36,024 bases of DNA from an uncultured Saprospiraceae bacterium (GTDB lineage: Bacteria > Bacteroidota > Bacteroidia > Chitinophagales > Saprospiraceae). Position numbers and translations under genes: made by a program. The notes under the pieces are model-generated. The model worked only from the letters and a program-made list of their open reading frames with translations, was not told the origin of the DNA and did no database searches. The DNA lies in the NCBI GenBank assembly GCA_937951685.1, contig CALFBG010000327.1, positions 1 to 36,024 on the forward strand, given 5' to 3'. Of this stretch, positions 8,454-17,977 are shown piece after piece (position 1 is the stretch's first letter; each line of letters starts with the position of its first letter).

Positions 8454-8486
8454 CATCCCGAATATTCACACGGAAAATTCGGGATG
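8454..8486 (-). terminator. Intrinsic terminator for the thioredoxin gene
   Basis: CATCCCGAAT at 8454-8463 pairs with ATTCGGGATG at 8477-8486 over a 13-base loop. Read on the minus strand, the stem is followed by TTTTATTTTTAG, so it ends the minus-strand thioredoxin transcript. It may also stop readthrough from 8418 on the plus strand, though with no T-run on that side. Confidence 0.75.
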
Positions 8487-8524
8487 CCTACCAAAATGCT
8501 TTTTCAGCGATTTTGATTATTTGA

Positions 8525-9664
8525 TTATAAATACTTCTTAACTTCTGCTTTTAGGTCCATTCTTCGCGGGTCAACTTCCCCGATGATATTTCCTTGTTTG
8601 TCAATTAAGAAGGTTTTTGGAATACCACGAACACCATAAGCCGCGGCCGCCGGAGAGTCCCATTTCGCTAAGTCACTCACGTGATATTTCCAAGCCAATT
8701 GATCCTTTTCAATGGCTTGCTTCCAACGATTTACAGAACTTTCCATTTGCTTATTAATTTTTGCTTCGTCTCCACCGAAACGAGCTTTGGTACGATTATC
8801 CAAGCCATCCAAAGAAACACTAAAAACGGTAAATCCTTTATCTTTTAACTCATTGTAAGCGTCTACTACTAAAGGATTTGCTTTCCGGCAAGGACCGCAC
8901 CAGCTCGCCCAAAAATCCAATAAAACCACCTTTCCTTTCAAATCAGATAAGCTATACGTCGTTTTACGATCTAAGCTTGGCAAAGTAATATCCGGAGCAG
9001 GTTTGCCCGAACCAATCCGCTTCGTGACTTGACTGGCGGCAAGCATTCTCTGCAAACCAACTACCCGTTCTGCTTGCTTTTTGGCAAAAGTAGAATTAGG
9101 CATTTTGTTATTTAATAAAGTGCTTACTTTTTGGTGCATACCGATAAAGTCTGCGTTATCTCTCATTTCCCGTTGGCTACTCAAGCAGATTGCAGCGTAT
9201 GGATTATCCAATTCGCTGATAAACTTAACCTTTGCATTTGCATCTTTAGGTTGCGCATAATAGTCTTTCATGATTTTATTAAAGGCAGTAGCGGCAGTAG
9301 AACCTTTAAGTTCGATATTGTAGGTATTGAAATCAGAGACATCACTCTTAACTTCTACTACATCTTCAGAGCCATCAAAGTGGAAATAAGCCTTTTTAGC
9401 ACCAATTCTCATCCGGTAAAGTCCTTCTTCAATAGGATTAGATAAGTTGATTGCAAAATTGCCACTAGGATCAATTTCTGCTTTTGATAAAACGGTATGA
9501 TTGTTTCCTTCTTCGGATTTATCCAAAAAGATCTTCAAATTAGCTGCATTGGCAATATTACCTTTAATCATCGCAGCGCTGGCACTTTGCGCCGTGGTAT
9601 TACTACAACTATAGCTTTGTGCAATCATTAAGCTGAGTAGTAAAAGTGAAAATATATTTTTCAT
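8525..9664 (-). CDS. TlpA-like thioredoxin lipoprotein with DUF4369-type domain
   Basis: 379 residues: signal peptide with lipobox SYSC (Cys20), a beta-rich N-terminal domain at about 30-130 (IKGNIANAANLKIFLDK, the DUF4369 pattern), a helical linker, and a thioredoxin domain from about 220. The domain has FWASWCGPC (Cys256/Cys259) and the cis-proline in GIPKT (Pro349). It is an envelope thiol-disulfide oxidoreductase, probably reductive like TlpA/ResA. An insertion of about 40 residues rich in charged residues lies between the CGPC strand and the cis-Pro (NRTKARFGGDEAKINKQ). It follows purL by 39 bases on the same strand and may be co-transcribed with it. Confidence 0.88.
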   Translation of the reverse strand: MKNIFSLLLLSLMIAQSYSCSNTTAQSASAAMIKGNIANAANLKIFLDKSEEGNNHTVLSKAEIDPSGNFAINLSNPIEEGLYRMRIGAKKAYFHFDGSEDVVEVKSDVSDFNTYNIELKGSTAATAFNKIMKDYYAQPKDANAKVKFISELDNPYAAICLSSQREMRDNADFIGMHQKVSTLLNNKMPNSTFAKKQAERVVGLQRMLAASQVTKRIGSGKPAPDITLPSLDRKTTYSLSDLKGKVVLLDFWASWCGPCRKANPLVVDAYNELKDKGFTVFSVSLDGLDNRTKARFGGDEAKINKQMESSVNRWKQAIEKDQLAWKYHVSDLAKWDSPAAAAYGVRGIPKTFLIDKQGNIIGEVDPRRMDLKAEVKKYL

Positions 9665-9703
9665 GTCTTTTCTATTTTTAGAATTAACGAATTAATTGAC
9701 TTC

Positions 9704-11956
9704 TTAATTAACTTCTATCTTATTTGCTAAGGTATGATCGTAGCTGTGTTTCCAATCCTTAATCGGACCATAGTTTTCTGCGTCGATCTCAATGTCTGTT
9801 CCAAAAACTTCACCAAGTTTGGTGCTGTTGATACCAGTCTTAGCGAGTGCTGCTTCGAATGCTGCTTGTTGAGCAGGTGTTACACTTACGACTACGCGAC
9901 TTTGGTTTTCACCGAAAAGATAAGCATCTTTTCGGATAGATGCTTCAGTTTGTACCCGAAACCCGAAACCATTAACCATTGCACTTTCCGTCAAAGTTAC
10001 AAATAATCCACCTTCTGAGATGTCGTGAGCAGATTGAATAAGTTTAGCAGCAATCAATTCTTTAACGGCTTTTTGTACTTTAAATTCTTCTGCTAAGTCA
10101 AAATGTGGTGCGGGAGAAAAAGGAACTTGGTGTACCGTTCGTAAATATTCTGAGCAGTTAATATCTTCTTTGGTTTCGCCCAATAAATAGATAATATCAT
10201 TTTCCGCCTTAAAATCCATCGTCATTTGCTGCGAAAAATGATCTAAAATGCCTAACATTCCAATCGTTGGCGTAGGAAATACAGGCTCGGTCGTCGTAGA
10301 ACCATCCGCTTGTTTAACGATGGATTGGTTATAAAAACTGACGTTTCCTCCAGTTACTGGCGTATTAAATTTCTCACAAGCTTCTCCCATTCCTTTCAAG
10401 GCGTGGACAAACTGCCAATAAACGCCCGTATCGTAAGGATTACCAAAGTTTAAGCAATTGGTAATGGCTACAGGTTCTCCACCGGAGCAAACGATATTTC
10501 TCGCTGCCTCGGAAACGGCAATCATGGCTCCTACGTACGGATCAGCGTAGACGTAAGCACTATTACAATCGGTCGTGACGGCGAGTGCTTTTTCACTTCC
10601 TTTGACGCGGACGAGTGCCGCATCGGAAGGTTTGTTGGTACTCATGCTATTGGTGCGGACCATCGAATCGTATTGTTCGTACACCCAACGTTTAGAAACG
10701 ATATTGGGTGCGGCAAACAACTGTTTGGCGGTAGCGACGAAATCCGTTGGCACGGCGATGCTTGCCGCATTAAATTTTTTCAATTCTGCAACGTAGGCTG
10801 GTTCTGCGTATGCTCTTTGGTAAACGGGCGCACCGCCACCCAATACTAAAGGTTCAGAAGGAACGTGGGCAACACGTACGCCATTTTGCATAAACTCGAT
10901 GTGTCCAGTATCCGTTACTTCCCCGATAATTTCACATTCTAAATCCCATTTTTCAAATACCGCTTCTAGCAAATGTTCTTTGCCTTTCTCTCCGATAATC
11001 AGCATTCTTTCCTGACTTTCAGAAAGTAGAATCTCGAAAGGTTTCATGTTGGCTTGTCGGGTAGGGACTTTATCCAAATCTACGAGCATTCCCGTACCAC
11101 TTTTAGCACTCATTTCTGAGCAAGAGCAGGTGATACCCGCTGCGCCCATATCTTGCATCCCGACAACTGCGCCTGTTTTGATGGCTTCGAGGGACGCTTC
11201 TAGTAATAATTTTTCTTGAAAAGGATCACCTACTTGTACGGCGGGCAAATCGTCCGCAGAATCTTCGGTTAAGTCGGCAGACGCGAAGGTTGCCCCGTGA
11301 ATACCATCTTTTCCAGTAGCGGAACCAACGATAAAAATGGGGTTTCCTGGACCATCCGCTACGGCAGAAACGGTTTCGCCTACTTTGACGATACCGACGG
11401 ACATTGCGTTGACCAAGATATTTTGGTTGTAGCAGTCATTGAAGTAAACTTCTCCACCTACCGTTGGAACGCCGAAGCAATTCCCGTAATTCCCGATTCC
11501 ACTAACGACGCCTTTGACGAGGTGTCGCGTATGCTTTAGATCAATATTTCCAAAACGTAAAGAGTTTAGCGCTGCGATAGGTCTTGCGCCCATCGTGAAA
11601 ATATCTCGGTGAATGCCACCAACGCCCGTTGCGGCACCTTGGTAAGGTTCGATGGCGGAAGGGTGATTATGCGATTCAATTTTGAAGGCACAAGCAAGGC
11701 CATCTCCAATATCTACCAAACCGGCGTTTTCTTCGCCTGCTTCTACGAGCAAACGTTTTCCTTCTCGGGGCAATTTTTTCAAATAGGTAATTGAATTTTT
11801 GTAGGAACAGTGCTCGGACCACATCACGGAGAAAATACTGAGTTCCGTAAAGTTGGGGACGCGCCCTAAGATGGATTTAATTTTATCAAATTCGTCTTGG
11901 GTAAGCCCTAATTTTTTGGCCGTTTCGAAAGTTACTTGCGGTTCGGTGATTTGCAT
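9704..11956 (-). CDS. purL: Phosphoribosylformylglycinamidine synthase, PurL subunit
   Basis: 750 residues, the length of the small (split) PurL that works with PurS and PurQ. It carries out the ATP-dependent step FGAR plus glutamine to FGAM in purine synthesis. [13 protein letters not shown] near residue 45 holds the active-site His, and [22 protein letters not shown] is the nucleotide-binding signature. [17 protein letters not shown] and [10 protein letters not shown] are the conserved loops of the two AIRS-like halves. No glutamine amidotransferase domain is fused, and purS and purQ are not in the window. A well-formed promoter lies about 100 bases upstream. Confidence 0.96.
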   Translation of the reverse strand: MQITEPQVTFETAKKLGLTQDEFDKIKSILGRVPNFTELSIFSVMWSEHCSYKNSITYLKKLPREGKRLLVEAGEENAGLVDIGDGLACAFKIESHNHPSAIEPYQGAATGVGGIHRDIFTMGARPIAALNSLRFGNIDLKHTRHLVKGVVSGIGNYGNCFGVPTVGGEVYFNDCYNQNILVNAMSVGIVKVGETVSAVADGPGNPIFIVGSATGKDGIHGATFASADLTEDSADDLPAVQVGDPFQEKLLLEASLEAIKTGAVVGMQDMGAAGITCSCSEMSAKSGTGMLVDLDKVPTRQANMKPFEILLSESQERMLIIGEKGKEHLLEAVFEKWDLECEIIGEVTDTGHIEFMQNGVRVAHVPSEPLVLGGGAPVYQRAYAEPAYVAELKKFNAASIAVPTDFVATAKQLFAAPNIVSKRWVYEQYDSMVRTNSMSTNKPSDAALVRVKGSEKALAVTTDCNSAYVYADPYVGAMIAVSEAARNIVCSGGEPVAITNCLNFGNPYDTGVYWQFVHALKGMGEACEKFNTPVTGGNVSFYNQSIVKQADGSTTTEPVFPTPTIGMLGILDHFSQQMTMDFKAENDIIYLLGETKEDINCSEYLRTVHQVPFSPAPHFDLAEEFKVQKAVKELIAAKLIQSAHDISEGGLFVTLTESAMVNGFGFRVQTEASIRKDAYLFGENQSRVVVSVTPAQQAAFEAALAKTGINSTKLGEVFGTDIEIDAENYGPIKDWKHSYDHTLANKIEVN

Positions 11957-12054
11957 CGGGAAAATGGCTGTTTTAGATGTTAGTAGAATAAAGTCAAGCG
12001 CTAAAGAGAGTTACGGATTCATCCGAAAATGAATTGGGACTACCTTTTAAAGCG

Positions 12055-12085
12055 CAAAGATAACATCTACCTAGGATTAAGCCAA
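12055..12085 (-). promoter_or_regulatory. Bacteroidota-type promoter for purL
   Basis: On the minus strand: TTG (12085-12083), 20 bases, TATCTTTG (12062-12055), a full match to the TTG-N19/20-TAnnTTTG pattern. The start of transcription would be near 12050, giving an untranslated leader of about 93 bases before purL. I see no purine-riboswitch consensus in it. Confidence 0.6.
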
Positions 12086-12179
12086 TTTTAAGCCCATGTT
12101 TTAATTTGTACTTTGACGTACCATCATTACAGGGATGATGACGATCGTATGATAAGCACTTTTCAAGTGTTCAGGAAAA

Positions 12180-12794
12180 TTAGCTTAGTAAGTAATTAAT
12201 TCCAAAAAAGAGCACCAAGTAAATCCATAAAGCATCCAAGAAGTGCCAATAAATCGTCAATAAACGCAATTTTAGTTTTTTGGCGGGGTCAGAGAAATAG
12301 ACTAATACACTGACGGGTTCCTGCATTCTTTTTCTTGCGGTGAACAAAAATAGAATTAGGAAAGGGAGTCCGGCAATGACGTGTACAAAGTGGAGTCCAG
12401 AAATGATATACAAAAAGGAAGCGGCGTTATCCGAAGCAATAAAAATTTTGCTGGCAACCAATTCGTTCCAACCAAAGACTTGCATGATCATGAAAGCTAG
12501 TGTAAGGATGATCGTTAAAACGAGTGCTTTTTGATAATTCGTTGTATGATCCTCTAAGTAAGATTTTTTGGCCCACCACAAAGAAATACTAGTTCCAATG
12601 AGCAAAAAGGTATTGAAATAAAAGATGAGCGGCAATTTAATGGGGGGAATATCTCCTTGTATCCGAGAATAGACAAATGACACAGAAAAAGCCATAAATA
12701 AGGCGGTAATACTCGCTAAACTTAGGAAGAGTAGCACATTGTACGGATGAAACATCATGGAATCATACTCGTTTTCTTGGATCATTTTTTTCAT
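12180..12794 (-). CDS. Cytochrome c oxidase subunit III
   Basis: 204 residues with five hydrophobic segments, the short form of heme-copper oxidase subunit III. Typical stretches are FNTFLLIGTSISLWWA, SGLHFVHVIAGLPFLI and IYWHFLDALWIYLVLFF, where the His and Asp/Glu-region residues line the lipid-filled cavity next to subunit I. It supports assembly and proton uptake of the oxidase in the inner membrane. Subunits I and II are not nearby, so this may be a stand-alone or second copy. It is on the same strand as purL, with 223 bases and a purL promoter between them. Confidence 0.9.
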   Translation of the reverse strand: MKKMIQENEYDSMMFHPYNVLLFLSLASITALFMAFSVSFVYSRIQGDIPPIKLPLIFYFNTFLLIGTSISLWWAKKSYLEDHTTNYQKALVLTIILTLAFMIMQVFGWNELVASKIFIASDNAASFLYIISGLHFVHVIAGLPFLILFLFTARKRMQEPVSVLVYFSDPAKKLKLRLLTIYWHFLDALWIYLVLFFGINYLLS

Positions 12795-12859
12795 GTTGCA
12801 GGGTAGGTTTTAGCACTATCTAAATGTTGTAAGCGGCTTTTAGCTAATTTAAGCGTCAA

Positions 12860-12889
12860 GAAATTTACCGTTCGTATTAGGATTGGCAA
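12860..12889 (-). promoter_or_regulatory. Possible promoter for the oxidase subunit gene
   Basis: On the minus strand TTG (12889-12887) is followed after 19 bases by TAAATTTC (12867-12860), one base off TAnnTTTG. Transcription would start about 60 bases before the ATG. Confidence 0.35.
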
Positions 12890-13001
12890 GATTATGTGTG
12901 ATGATTTTTTAAACAACTGCTATACTAACAAAATCTAAATGCGAAGGTTCGTCAAATCCTTCAGAGTCTTCAAATTACAGCATTTTTTTTGTTTAGAAAT
13001 A

Positions 13002-13039
13002 AAAATCCCGAATCTTCTGGTAGGAAAATTCGGGATTTT
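13002..13039 (-). terminator. Intrinsic terminator of the TonB-receptor gene
   Basis: AAAATCCCGAAT at 13002-13013 pairs exactly with ATTCGGGATTTT at 13028-13039, loop of 14. It lies 39 bases past the receptor stop codon. Read on the minus strand, the stem ends in TTTT and runs into TATTTC. The CCCGAAT core is the same as in the hairpin at 8454. Confidence 0.75.
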
Positions 13040-13078
13040 GTTAATGCGATATAAAAACAAGTAGTCTTTTTATCTTTT

Positions 13079-15946
13079 TTATTGCATGAATTGATCGTAA
13101 GTGATAGAAACGTAAATCATTCTACCAATGAAAGGAGAACCCGTGTGGGTACGGTATTCATTTTTCAAAATATTTGAAGCACCCAGTTTAACGATTGATT
13201 TCCAATCGGCTAATTTGTAGCTCACTTGTGCATCTAATACCCCAAAAGCGTCAATATCTCCTGATCCAAAAGAACTTTCCCAGAAGAAGGCATCTTGCCA
13301 TTTGTAAGAAACACCAAAACCTAACTCTTTCCAAATCTTTCTATTCGTTAAAGATACATTGAAACGGTGTTCTGGCGTATTAAAACCAGCTTCGAAGTTT
13401 TCATCTGGAGAATCGAAAGTAGCCCAAGAGTAGTTACCGGCTAATTCAAATTTTCTGGGCAACTTGTAGGTAATTCCAATCGCTGCACCCGGAGAAGTAA
13501 TTTCTTCCGAAGCGTTTACGTAAGGACGGAATACCGTTCCAGCATCCAATTGTTCTCCTTTGTGCTCAGAAGCTTCTTTGGCGATAACGTTGAATTGAGA
13601 AATGAAGTTATTATAGATATTGTAGTATCCATGTAAGTCAACTAATAACTTCTTACCAATAATACCTTTATATCCTAATTCGAAAGAAGTTAATTGCTCC
13701 GGCGCAATAAAGTCAAAGTCGATCGTTTCTAAAAGATCACCATTACCCGCTAAAACTTCTCCGGTGTTAGCATCAATAAATCCACCAGATGCACGGAAAG
13801 CATTGTAAGAACTTTCAGAGTAAGCACCACCGTTGTGGATGCCGTAGCGTTCTGCGTTAGCAGGAGTACTTCCTAATAGAATGTTGGTCGTAGGGAAGTA
13901 AATAAACTGAGCTTGTGTCGTTGGGTTACGGAAACCAGTTTGGTAAGACGCTCTGAAGTTATGCTGCTTATTGGCTCCCGCAGAATAAACGGCAGAAATC
14001 CGAGGTGAAACTTGACCTTCAAAGTTTTCGTTCTTATCGTAACGGATAGAACCACCTAATTTTAAGCGATCATCTAATAATTTCTTAGTTATTTGTACAT
14101 ACGCACCATATTCGTCGATGGTAATTCTTTCGTTGTTTCCGGTTCCTTCTGGATCTTCGTTGAAAACAGTTCCGTCGGTAAATAGATCGTAAGTTCTCCA
14201 GTTACCACCAACTTGTAAACCAACTACATCGTTGAGTAAACGAGAGAAATCGTAGTTGAATTCTGCGTGGTAAAGTTTTGAGTCATCAATAAAACCTGCA
14301 CCACCTCTTTGGAACAAACCTTCTCGTACTGCTTTTACGGTACGGTTGAAAGCATCTGTACCTACTGCGGGTCGGTTAGCATCTGCTGCGGCACGTCCTG
14401 CTTCGTGAGCAGTCGCTTTTTGCGCGTCAGTGAAGGCCGCAGGATCAATTCCAGAAAGGGCCAACTGCATAAGTGATGCCGTATAATTTCCAGCGTAGTT
14501 CAATGCCCATTGACTTGCGGTAGGAGAAAAGGCTTCGTTGGTGAAGGCACCTAAAGCAGTCATGTTGTAAGAATCACCGTCGTCTGTTATAGAAGTATAA
14601 GCTCTCACGAAGAAATCGTTTCCTTTTAATTCTAATTTGTGAAACTGTTGGTTGAAGTTTCTCAACGCGTATCTTTCACTACCTTGATAAATGGTAGAAC
14701 CACGACCAAAACGGTAGTTATAAATTAATTCTAATTTATCCGTTAAACGGTAATGCAACGCAAGGTCAGCTTTCAAACTTTTTGCGTCGTTATTATCAAT
14801 TAAATCTTCTTCTTTGATTCCCGTTCTTCTAAAAGCAATAGGATCAAGTTTTTGGATGTTTTGAATCAAGTCAGCGGTAAGCCCAGGAATCAAATCCGGA
14901 TTTCCTTGTGCAAAAACGGGAGCTAATTGAGCCGCTAAAGGTCCTGCTAATAAAGCCAAAGGAACGGCAATTTCGGTTTCGTCACCATAAGTATTTAAAC
15001 CATCAAAGTTAGGATCACCAGCTTGACGATTAGAATTATTTCTATCCGTAGCATAATCGTTTGCCGACCAATCTGTAGCAGTTAGCACCGAGAAGTTGAT
15101 TTTGAACGCAAACTTATTATTGATTGCTTTTGCGTAGCGAATAGACATTAAGCCGTAAGGGTCGCTAGAGTCGGCAGCATCTGAACTGGTGACACCATAC
15201 TTTACCTGCGCACTTAAGCCTTGGTAGTCAAAAGGACTCTTACTGTTCATGAACAAAATTCCGTTGAAGGCATTCGGTCCGTATAAAGCAGAAGCAGCAC
15301 CGGGTACCAATTCTACATTATTGATATCCAACTCAGACATTCCCACTACGTTTCCAGAAGGAAAGTTTAATAATGGAGCAGAGTTATCCATTCCATCCAT
15401 TAATTGTACGAAACGCGTATTTCCTGCCGAAGCAAACCCACGAGTATTAATCGTATTGAAGGTCATACTGGCTTGGTTGGAGTGTACACCTTTTAATTTA
15501 GAGATTTCATCGTAATAATCCGAAGAAGCAGAACCTCGAATACTGATGATATCTAATTTTTCAATCGTAACGGGAGATTCCAAGATTTTTTCTTCTACTC
15601 TCGAAGCGGAAACCACAACTTCATTTCCAATAATGGCTTGTGTACCCAAAGCCATTTCCACTTTTTGGTTGTTTTCCGTAATTTCTACTTCTTTCGTCTC
15701 AAAACCAATGAGTGAAATGATCAAGGTATAGGGTAGCGCTTCTGAAGTTGTTAATTCAAACGTACCATCAAAATCAGAAATCGTACCTTTTACGGTTCCC
15801 TTGACCAGTATATTTGCACCAATTAATGGTTCATTTGTATCTGCATCGCTCAACATCCCGGAAACAGTGTTCTGCGCAAACGCAAAACCTCCTATCAGTA
15901 GGAAGAGAGAAACGAAAAATAGTTTTAATGTAGATTTGTAATGCAT
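13079..15946 (-). CDS. TonB-dependent outer-membrane receptor with carboxypeptidase-D-like N-domain
   Basis: 955 residues from the ATG at 15946, which puts the signal peptide (LKLFFVSLFLLIGGFAFAQ) at the N-terminus; an upstream in-frame extension to 16021 has no signal features. After cleavage comes a CarboxypepD_reg-like domain (VSGMLSDADTNEPLIGANI; GTISDFDGTFEL), then the plug (GNTRFVQLMDGMDN; NVELVPGAASALYGPNAFNG) and a 22-strand-type barrel ending in a short YDQFMQ tail. It imports a bulky ligand across the outer membrane using TonB energy. No SusD-like partner is adjacent, so a glycan role is not indicated; the substrate is unknown. Confidence 0.9.
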   Translation of the reverse strand: MHYKSTLKLFFVSLFLLIGGFAFAQNTVSGMLSDADTNEPLIGANILVKGTVKGTISDFDGTFELTTSEALPYTLIISLIGFETKEVEITENNQKVEMALGTQAIIGNEVVVSASRVEEKILESPVTIEKLDIISIRGSASSDYYDEISKLKGVHSNQASMTFNTINTRGFASAGNTRFVQLMDGMDNSAPLLNFPSGNVVGMSELDINNVELVPGAASALYGPNAFNGILFMNSKSPFDYQGLSAQVKYGVTSSDAADSSDPYGLMSIRYAKAINNKFAFKINFSVLTATDWSANDYATDRNNSNRQAGDPNFDGLNTYGDETEIAVPLALLAGPLAAQLAPVFAQGNPDLIPGLTADLIQNIQKLDPIAFRRTGIKEEDLIDNNDAKSLKADLALHYRLTDKLELIYNYRFGRGSTIYQGSERYALRNFNQQFHKLELKGNDFFVRAYTSITDDGDSYNMTALGAFTNEAFSPTASQWALNYAGNYTASLMQLALSGIDPAAFTDAQKATAHEAGRAAADANRPAVGTDAFNRTVKAVREGLFQRGGAGFIDDSKLYHAEFNYDFSRLLNDVVGLQVGGNWRTYDLFTDGTVFNEDPEGTGNNERITIDEYGAYVQITKKLLDDRLKLGGSIRYDKNENFEGQVSPRISAVYSAGANKQHNFRASYQTGFRNPTTQAQFIYFPTTNILLGSTPANAERYGIHNGGAYSESSYNAFRASGGFIDANTGEVLAGNGDLLETIDFDFIAPEQLTSFELGYKGIIGKKLLVDLHGYYNIYNNFISQFNVIAKEASEHKGEQLDAGTVFRPYVNASEEITSPGAAIGITYKLPRKFELAGNYSWATFDSPDENFEAGFNTPEHRFNVSLTNRKIWKELGFGVSYKWQDAFFWESSFGSGDIDAFGVLDAQVSYKLADWKSIVKLGASNILKNEYRTHTGSPFIGRMIYVSITYDQFMQ

Positions 15947-16078
15947 AATGATTGTTTTATTTAAATTGTAAAGTTTTAAATGGCTTTCGTAAGTTGCTGA
16001 ATGGCCGGTAAAAGTGTTCACTTGAGTTTAAATGACCATTATATTTTTTTTTGGTTGCAATTGATGATAAGTACGCCA

Positions 16079-16104
16079 CAAAATTACGGATAACTATAAT
16101 TTTG
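16079..16104. promoter_or_regulatory. Dyad of two opposed -7-like boxes
   Basis: CAAAATTA (16079-16086) and TAATTTTG (16097-16104) are exact inverted copies separated by 10 bases. Each is a perfect TAnnTTTG on its own strand. The minus-strand box would start the TonB-receptor transcript near 16073, with about 127 untranslated bases. Neither has a clear -33 TTG, so an operator is also possible. Confidence 0.4.
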
Positions 16105-16677
16105 TCTTAGTCCTTAGATTTCTTATGGGATGATATGCTTTTAATAATTTCCCTAATCCTCCCTATTCGTTAGTTGCTGCAAAAGCTTAGGGAAGTCTTA
16201 AAAGACTTGGTAGAGGCACCATTTGTCTTGTGCTTACTCAGGACAATATGATGCGATACCGTTGCAATTTAAATAGAGCCTAAGCGATATAATTGTTGAT
16301 TGAGGGGCTCGGAAATTATTAGTATTAATTGGTAATAATTCAATGGAATTATATTAAATAATTACATCAAATATATTGCAAAATAGTAAAATTCGTCTTA
16401 ATGGGAATATTATTTTAAATTTTATTTGAAATAATTTTTTGCACAAATTATTCTACTTAATCTTCTGTTTTTTGGAAAATTCAATCCTTGAGAATTTGCG
16501 AATTAGGCTTTAGGTAGCATTCCTTGGTCTTTTTCTGAGCAGATTAGGATTGCATTTAAGACCGAGTGCCTTTAATTTGCAGCGTGCAATCCATGGAGTA
16601 TCAGTCAATTGGTCTTTTATTGGCGGAAAGCCACCGCAAAATAAAGTGACCGAGTGTAAATTACTTAATCTCTTGCT

Positions 16678-16685
16678 TATCTTTG
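16678..16685 (+). promoter_or_regulatory. Candidate -7 box directly before the glycosyltransferase ATG
   Basis: TATCTTTG ends 5 bases before the ATG at 16691. If used, the transcript would begin at or next to the start codon. The -33 position has GTG, not TTG, so support is partial. Confidence 0.3.
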
Positions 16686-16690
16686 CTCTT

Positions 16691-17824
16691 ATGCCGCATC
16701 GTATTCATATCATTTCCTTTGATATTCCATTTCCCGCTAATTATGGGGGAGTGATTGTGGTGTATTATCATCTTAAGAAACTAGCAGAAAAGGGCGTTAA
16801 GGTCATTTTACACTGCTTCGAATACGGCGATCGCCACCCACAATCGATACTTTTAGATTATTGTGAAGCGGTATATTATTATCCACGTAGTCGACAATTG
16901 CATCACCAGTTGAGTACCTTGCCTTTTATTGTCAAAACGAGGCAAAATCCCAGCTTGCTAAAGCGGTTACTCGCCGATGATTATCCAATTTTGATGGAAG
17001 GTTTGCACTGTGCAGGTTTTATCAATCATCCCGCGTTGGCAAATCGCTTAAAATTGCTGCGGATGCACAATATTGAGTGGCAGTATTATCGCAATCTTGC
17101 TCAATTAGAGCCGCGCTGGTTGCATAAGCTTTATCTCTACCTAGAAAGCCAAAAACTACGGCACTTCGAGCAAAAAAATATTACTCATGCGAATCAAATC
17201 TTAAGCTTGACGGCTTTAGATGCTGCTTACTTTGGGCAATGGTCCGATCAAGTACAGCTGATTGGGCCCTTTCACGCGCACGAAAAAGTGACGAGCCGCC
17301 TAGGACGGGGAAGTTACATCTTATTTCACGGGAAATTGAGCGTGGAAGACAACGAAAAAGCAGCACTGTATTTGATAGAAAAAGTAATGCCTTTCACGGA
17401 GGCTAAGTTGATCGTAGCGGGGATGAATCCAAGTACTGCTTTGCAAGCAACTGCTGCCGGACAGCACAACGTGGAATTAATCGCTAATCCGTCGGAAGGG
17501 GAGATGTTGGAATTGGTTCGAGCCGCTCAGATCAATGTTTTATTGTCGTTTCAGGTAGCGGGCATCAAATTGAAATTATTAAATGCCTTATTTCTCGGTC
17601 GGCATTGTTTGGTAAATCCAACGATCGTTGAAGGGACGGAATTAGCGCCGCTTTGTACCATTGCAACTGACCCCAGCGCGTTTATCCAAAAAATAGAAAT
17701 GCTGTGGTCACAAGACTTTACGACGGAGTTGATGGCAAAACGGAAAATGGTTCTCCAAGAAAAATATTCTAACGAAGTTGCCGCCAAGAAAACCATCCAA
17801 ATCTTAGACGCGGGTAAAAAATAA
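16691..17824 (+). CDS. GT-B fold glycosyltransferase (GT4-like)
   Basis: 377 residues from the ATG at 16691. The next 16 residues fit the beta1/P-loop start of GT-B enzymes (IHIISFDIPFPANYGG); a longer TTG-started frame adds 47 residues with no such features. The N-terminal domain contains GGVIVVYYHLKKLAEKG. The C-terminal domain has LFHGKLSVEDNEKA, AKLIVAGMNP and the loop AAQINVLLSFQVAGIKLKLLNAL, which takes the place of the donor-binding EGF/SxxE region. The expected E(x7)E motif is degenerate. It probably adds a sugar to a surface glycan or lipid; donor and acceptor are unknown. There is no polysaccharide cluster nearby. Confidence 0.75.
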   Translation: MPHRIHIISFDIPFPANYGGVIVVYYHLKKLAEKGVKVILHCFEYGDRHPQSILLDYCEAVYYYPRSRQLHHQLSTLPFIVKTRQNPSLLKRLLADDYPILMEGLHCAGFINHPALANRLKLLRMHNIEWQYYRNLAQLEPRWLHKLYLYLESQKLRHFEQKNITHANQILSLTALDAAYFGQWSDQVQLIGPFHAHEKVTSRLGRGSYILFHGKLSVEDNEKAALYLIEKVMPFTEAKLIVAGMNPSTALQATAAGQHNVELIANPSEGEMLELVRAAQINVLLSFQVAGIKLKLLNALFLGRHCLVNPTIVEGTELAPLCTIATDPSAFIQKIEMLWSQDFTTELMAKRKMVLQEKYSNEVAAKKTIQILDAGKK

Positions 17825-17834
17825 TAAAATAATC

Positions 17835-17856
17835 ACTTTCAACAAAAACTGAAAGT
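17835..17856 (+). terminator. Weak hairpin after the glycosyltransferase
   Basis: ACTTTCA (17835-17841) pairs with TGAAAGT (17850-17856), loop ACAAAAAC, followed by TTATAAAA. The stem is short and the T-run poor, so termination here is doubtful. Confidence 0.3.
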
Positions 17857-17947
17857 TTATAAAACTGTTATACCTTTATATTTTATGCTGAGAGCAATAC
17901 AAGCGTAATATTTTTTTGTTGATCTAATTTTAAATAATGTTTTAAAC

Positions 17948-17963
17948 GTCGTCCAGAGACGAC
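17948..17963 (+). other. GC-rich hairpin in the mqnE leader
   Basis: GTCGTC-CAGA-GACGAC, a six-pair stem with a four-base loop ending 14 bases before the mqnE ATG. It stands out in an AT-rich leader and could affect initiation. No known riboswitch consensus surrounds it. Confidence 0.3.
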
Positions 17964-17977
17964 TCGGTGCAAATCAT

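Larger units (their letters stand above)
15947..16690. other. AT-rich divergent intergenic region
   Basis: About 740 bases between the TonB receptor and the glycosyltransferase. It holds a 26-base dyad at 16079-16104 and a very AT-rich block at about 16300-16480 with no frame that looks coding. Open-frame extensions from both sides (TTG at 16550 and ATG at 16021) lack domain similarity and are treated as non-coding. Confidence 0.45.

Noticed and set aside
15947-16021. Upstream extension of the TonB receptor
   Set aside because: It would bury the signal peptide 25 residues inside the protein; the ATG at 15946 is the sensible start.
16396-16408. 13-base match TCTTAATGGGAAT to the cys promoter region (21503-21515)
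   Set aside because: Several 13-base matches are expected by chance in 36 kb counted on both strands, and the two contexts differ.
16550-16690. Upstream extension of the glycosyltransferase from a TTG
   Set aside because: The added 47 residues lack GT features, while the GT-B beta1 strand begins exactly after the ATG at 16691.
17884-17910. CTGAGA motif upstream of mqnE, like part of a TPP riboswitch
   Set aside because: The other conserved TPP element (GAACCTGATC...) and the closing stems are absent, and the gene is not a thiamin gene.
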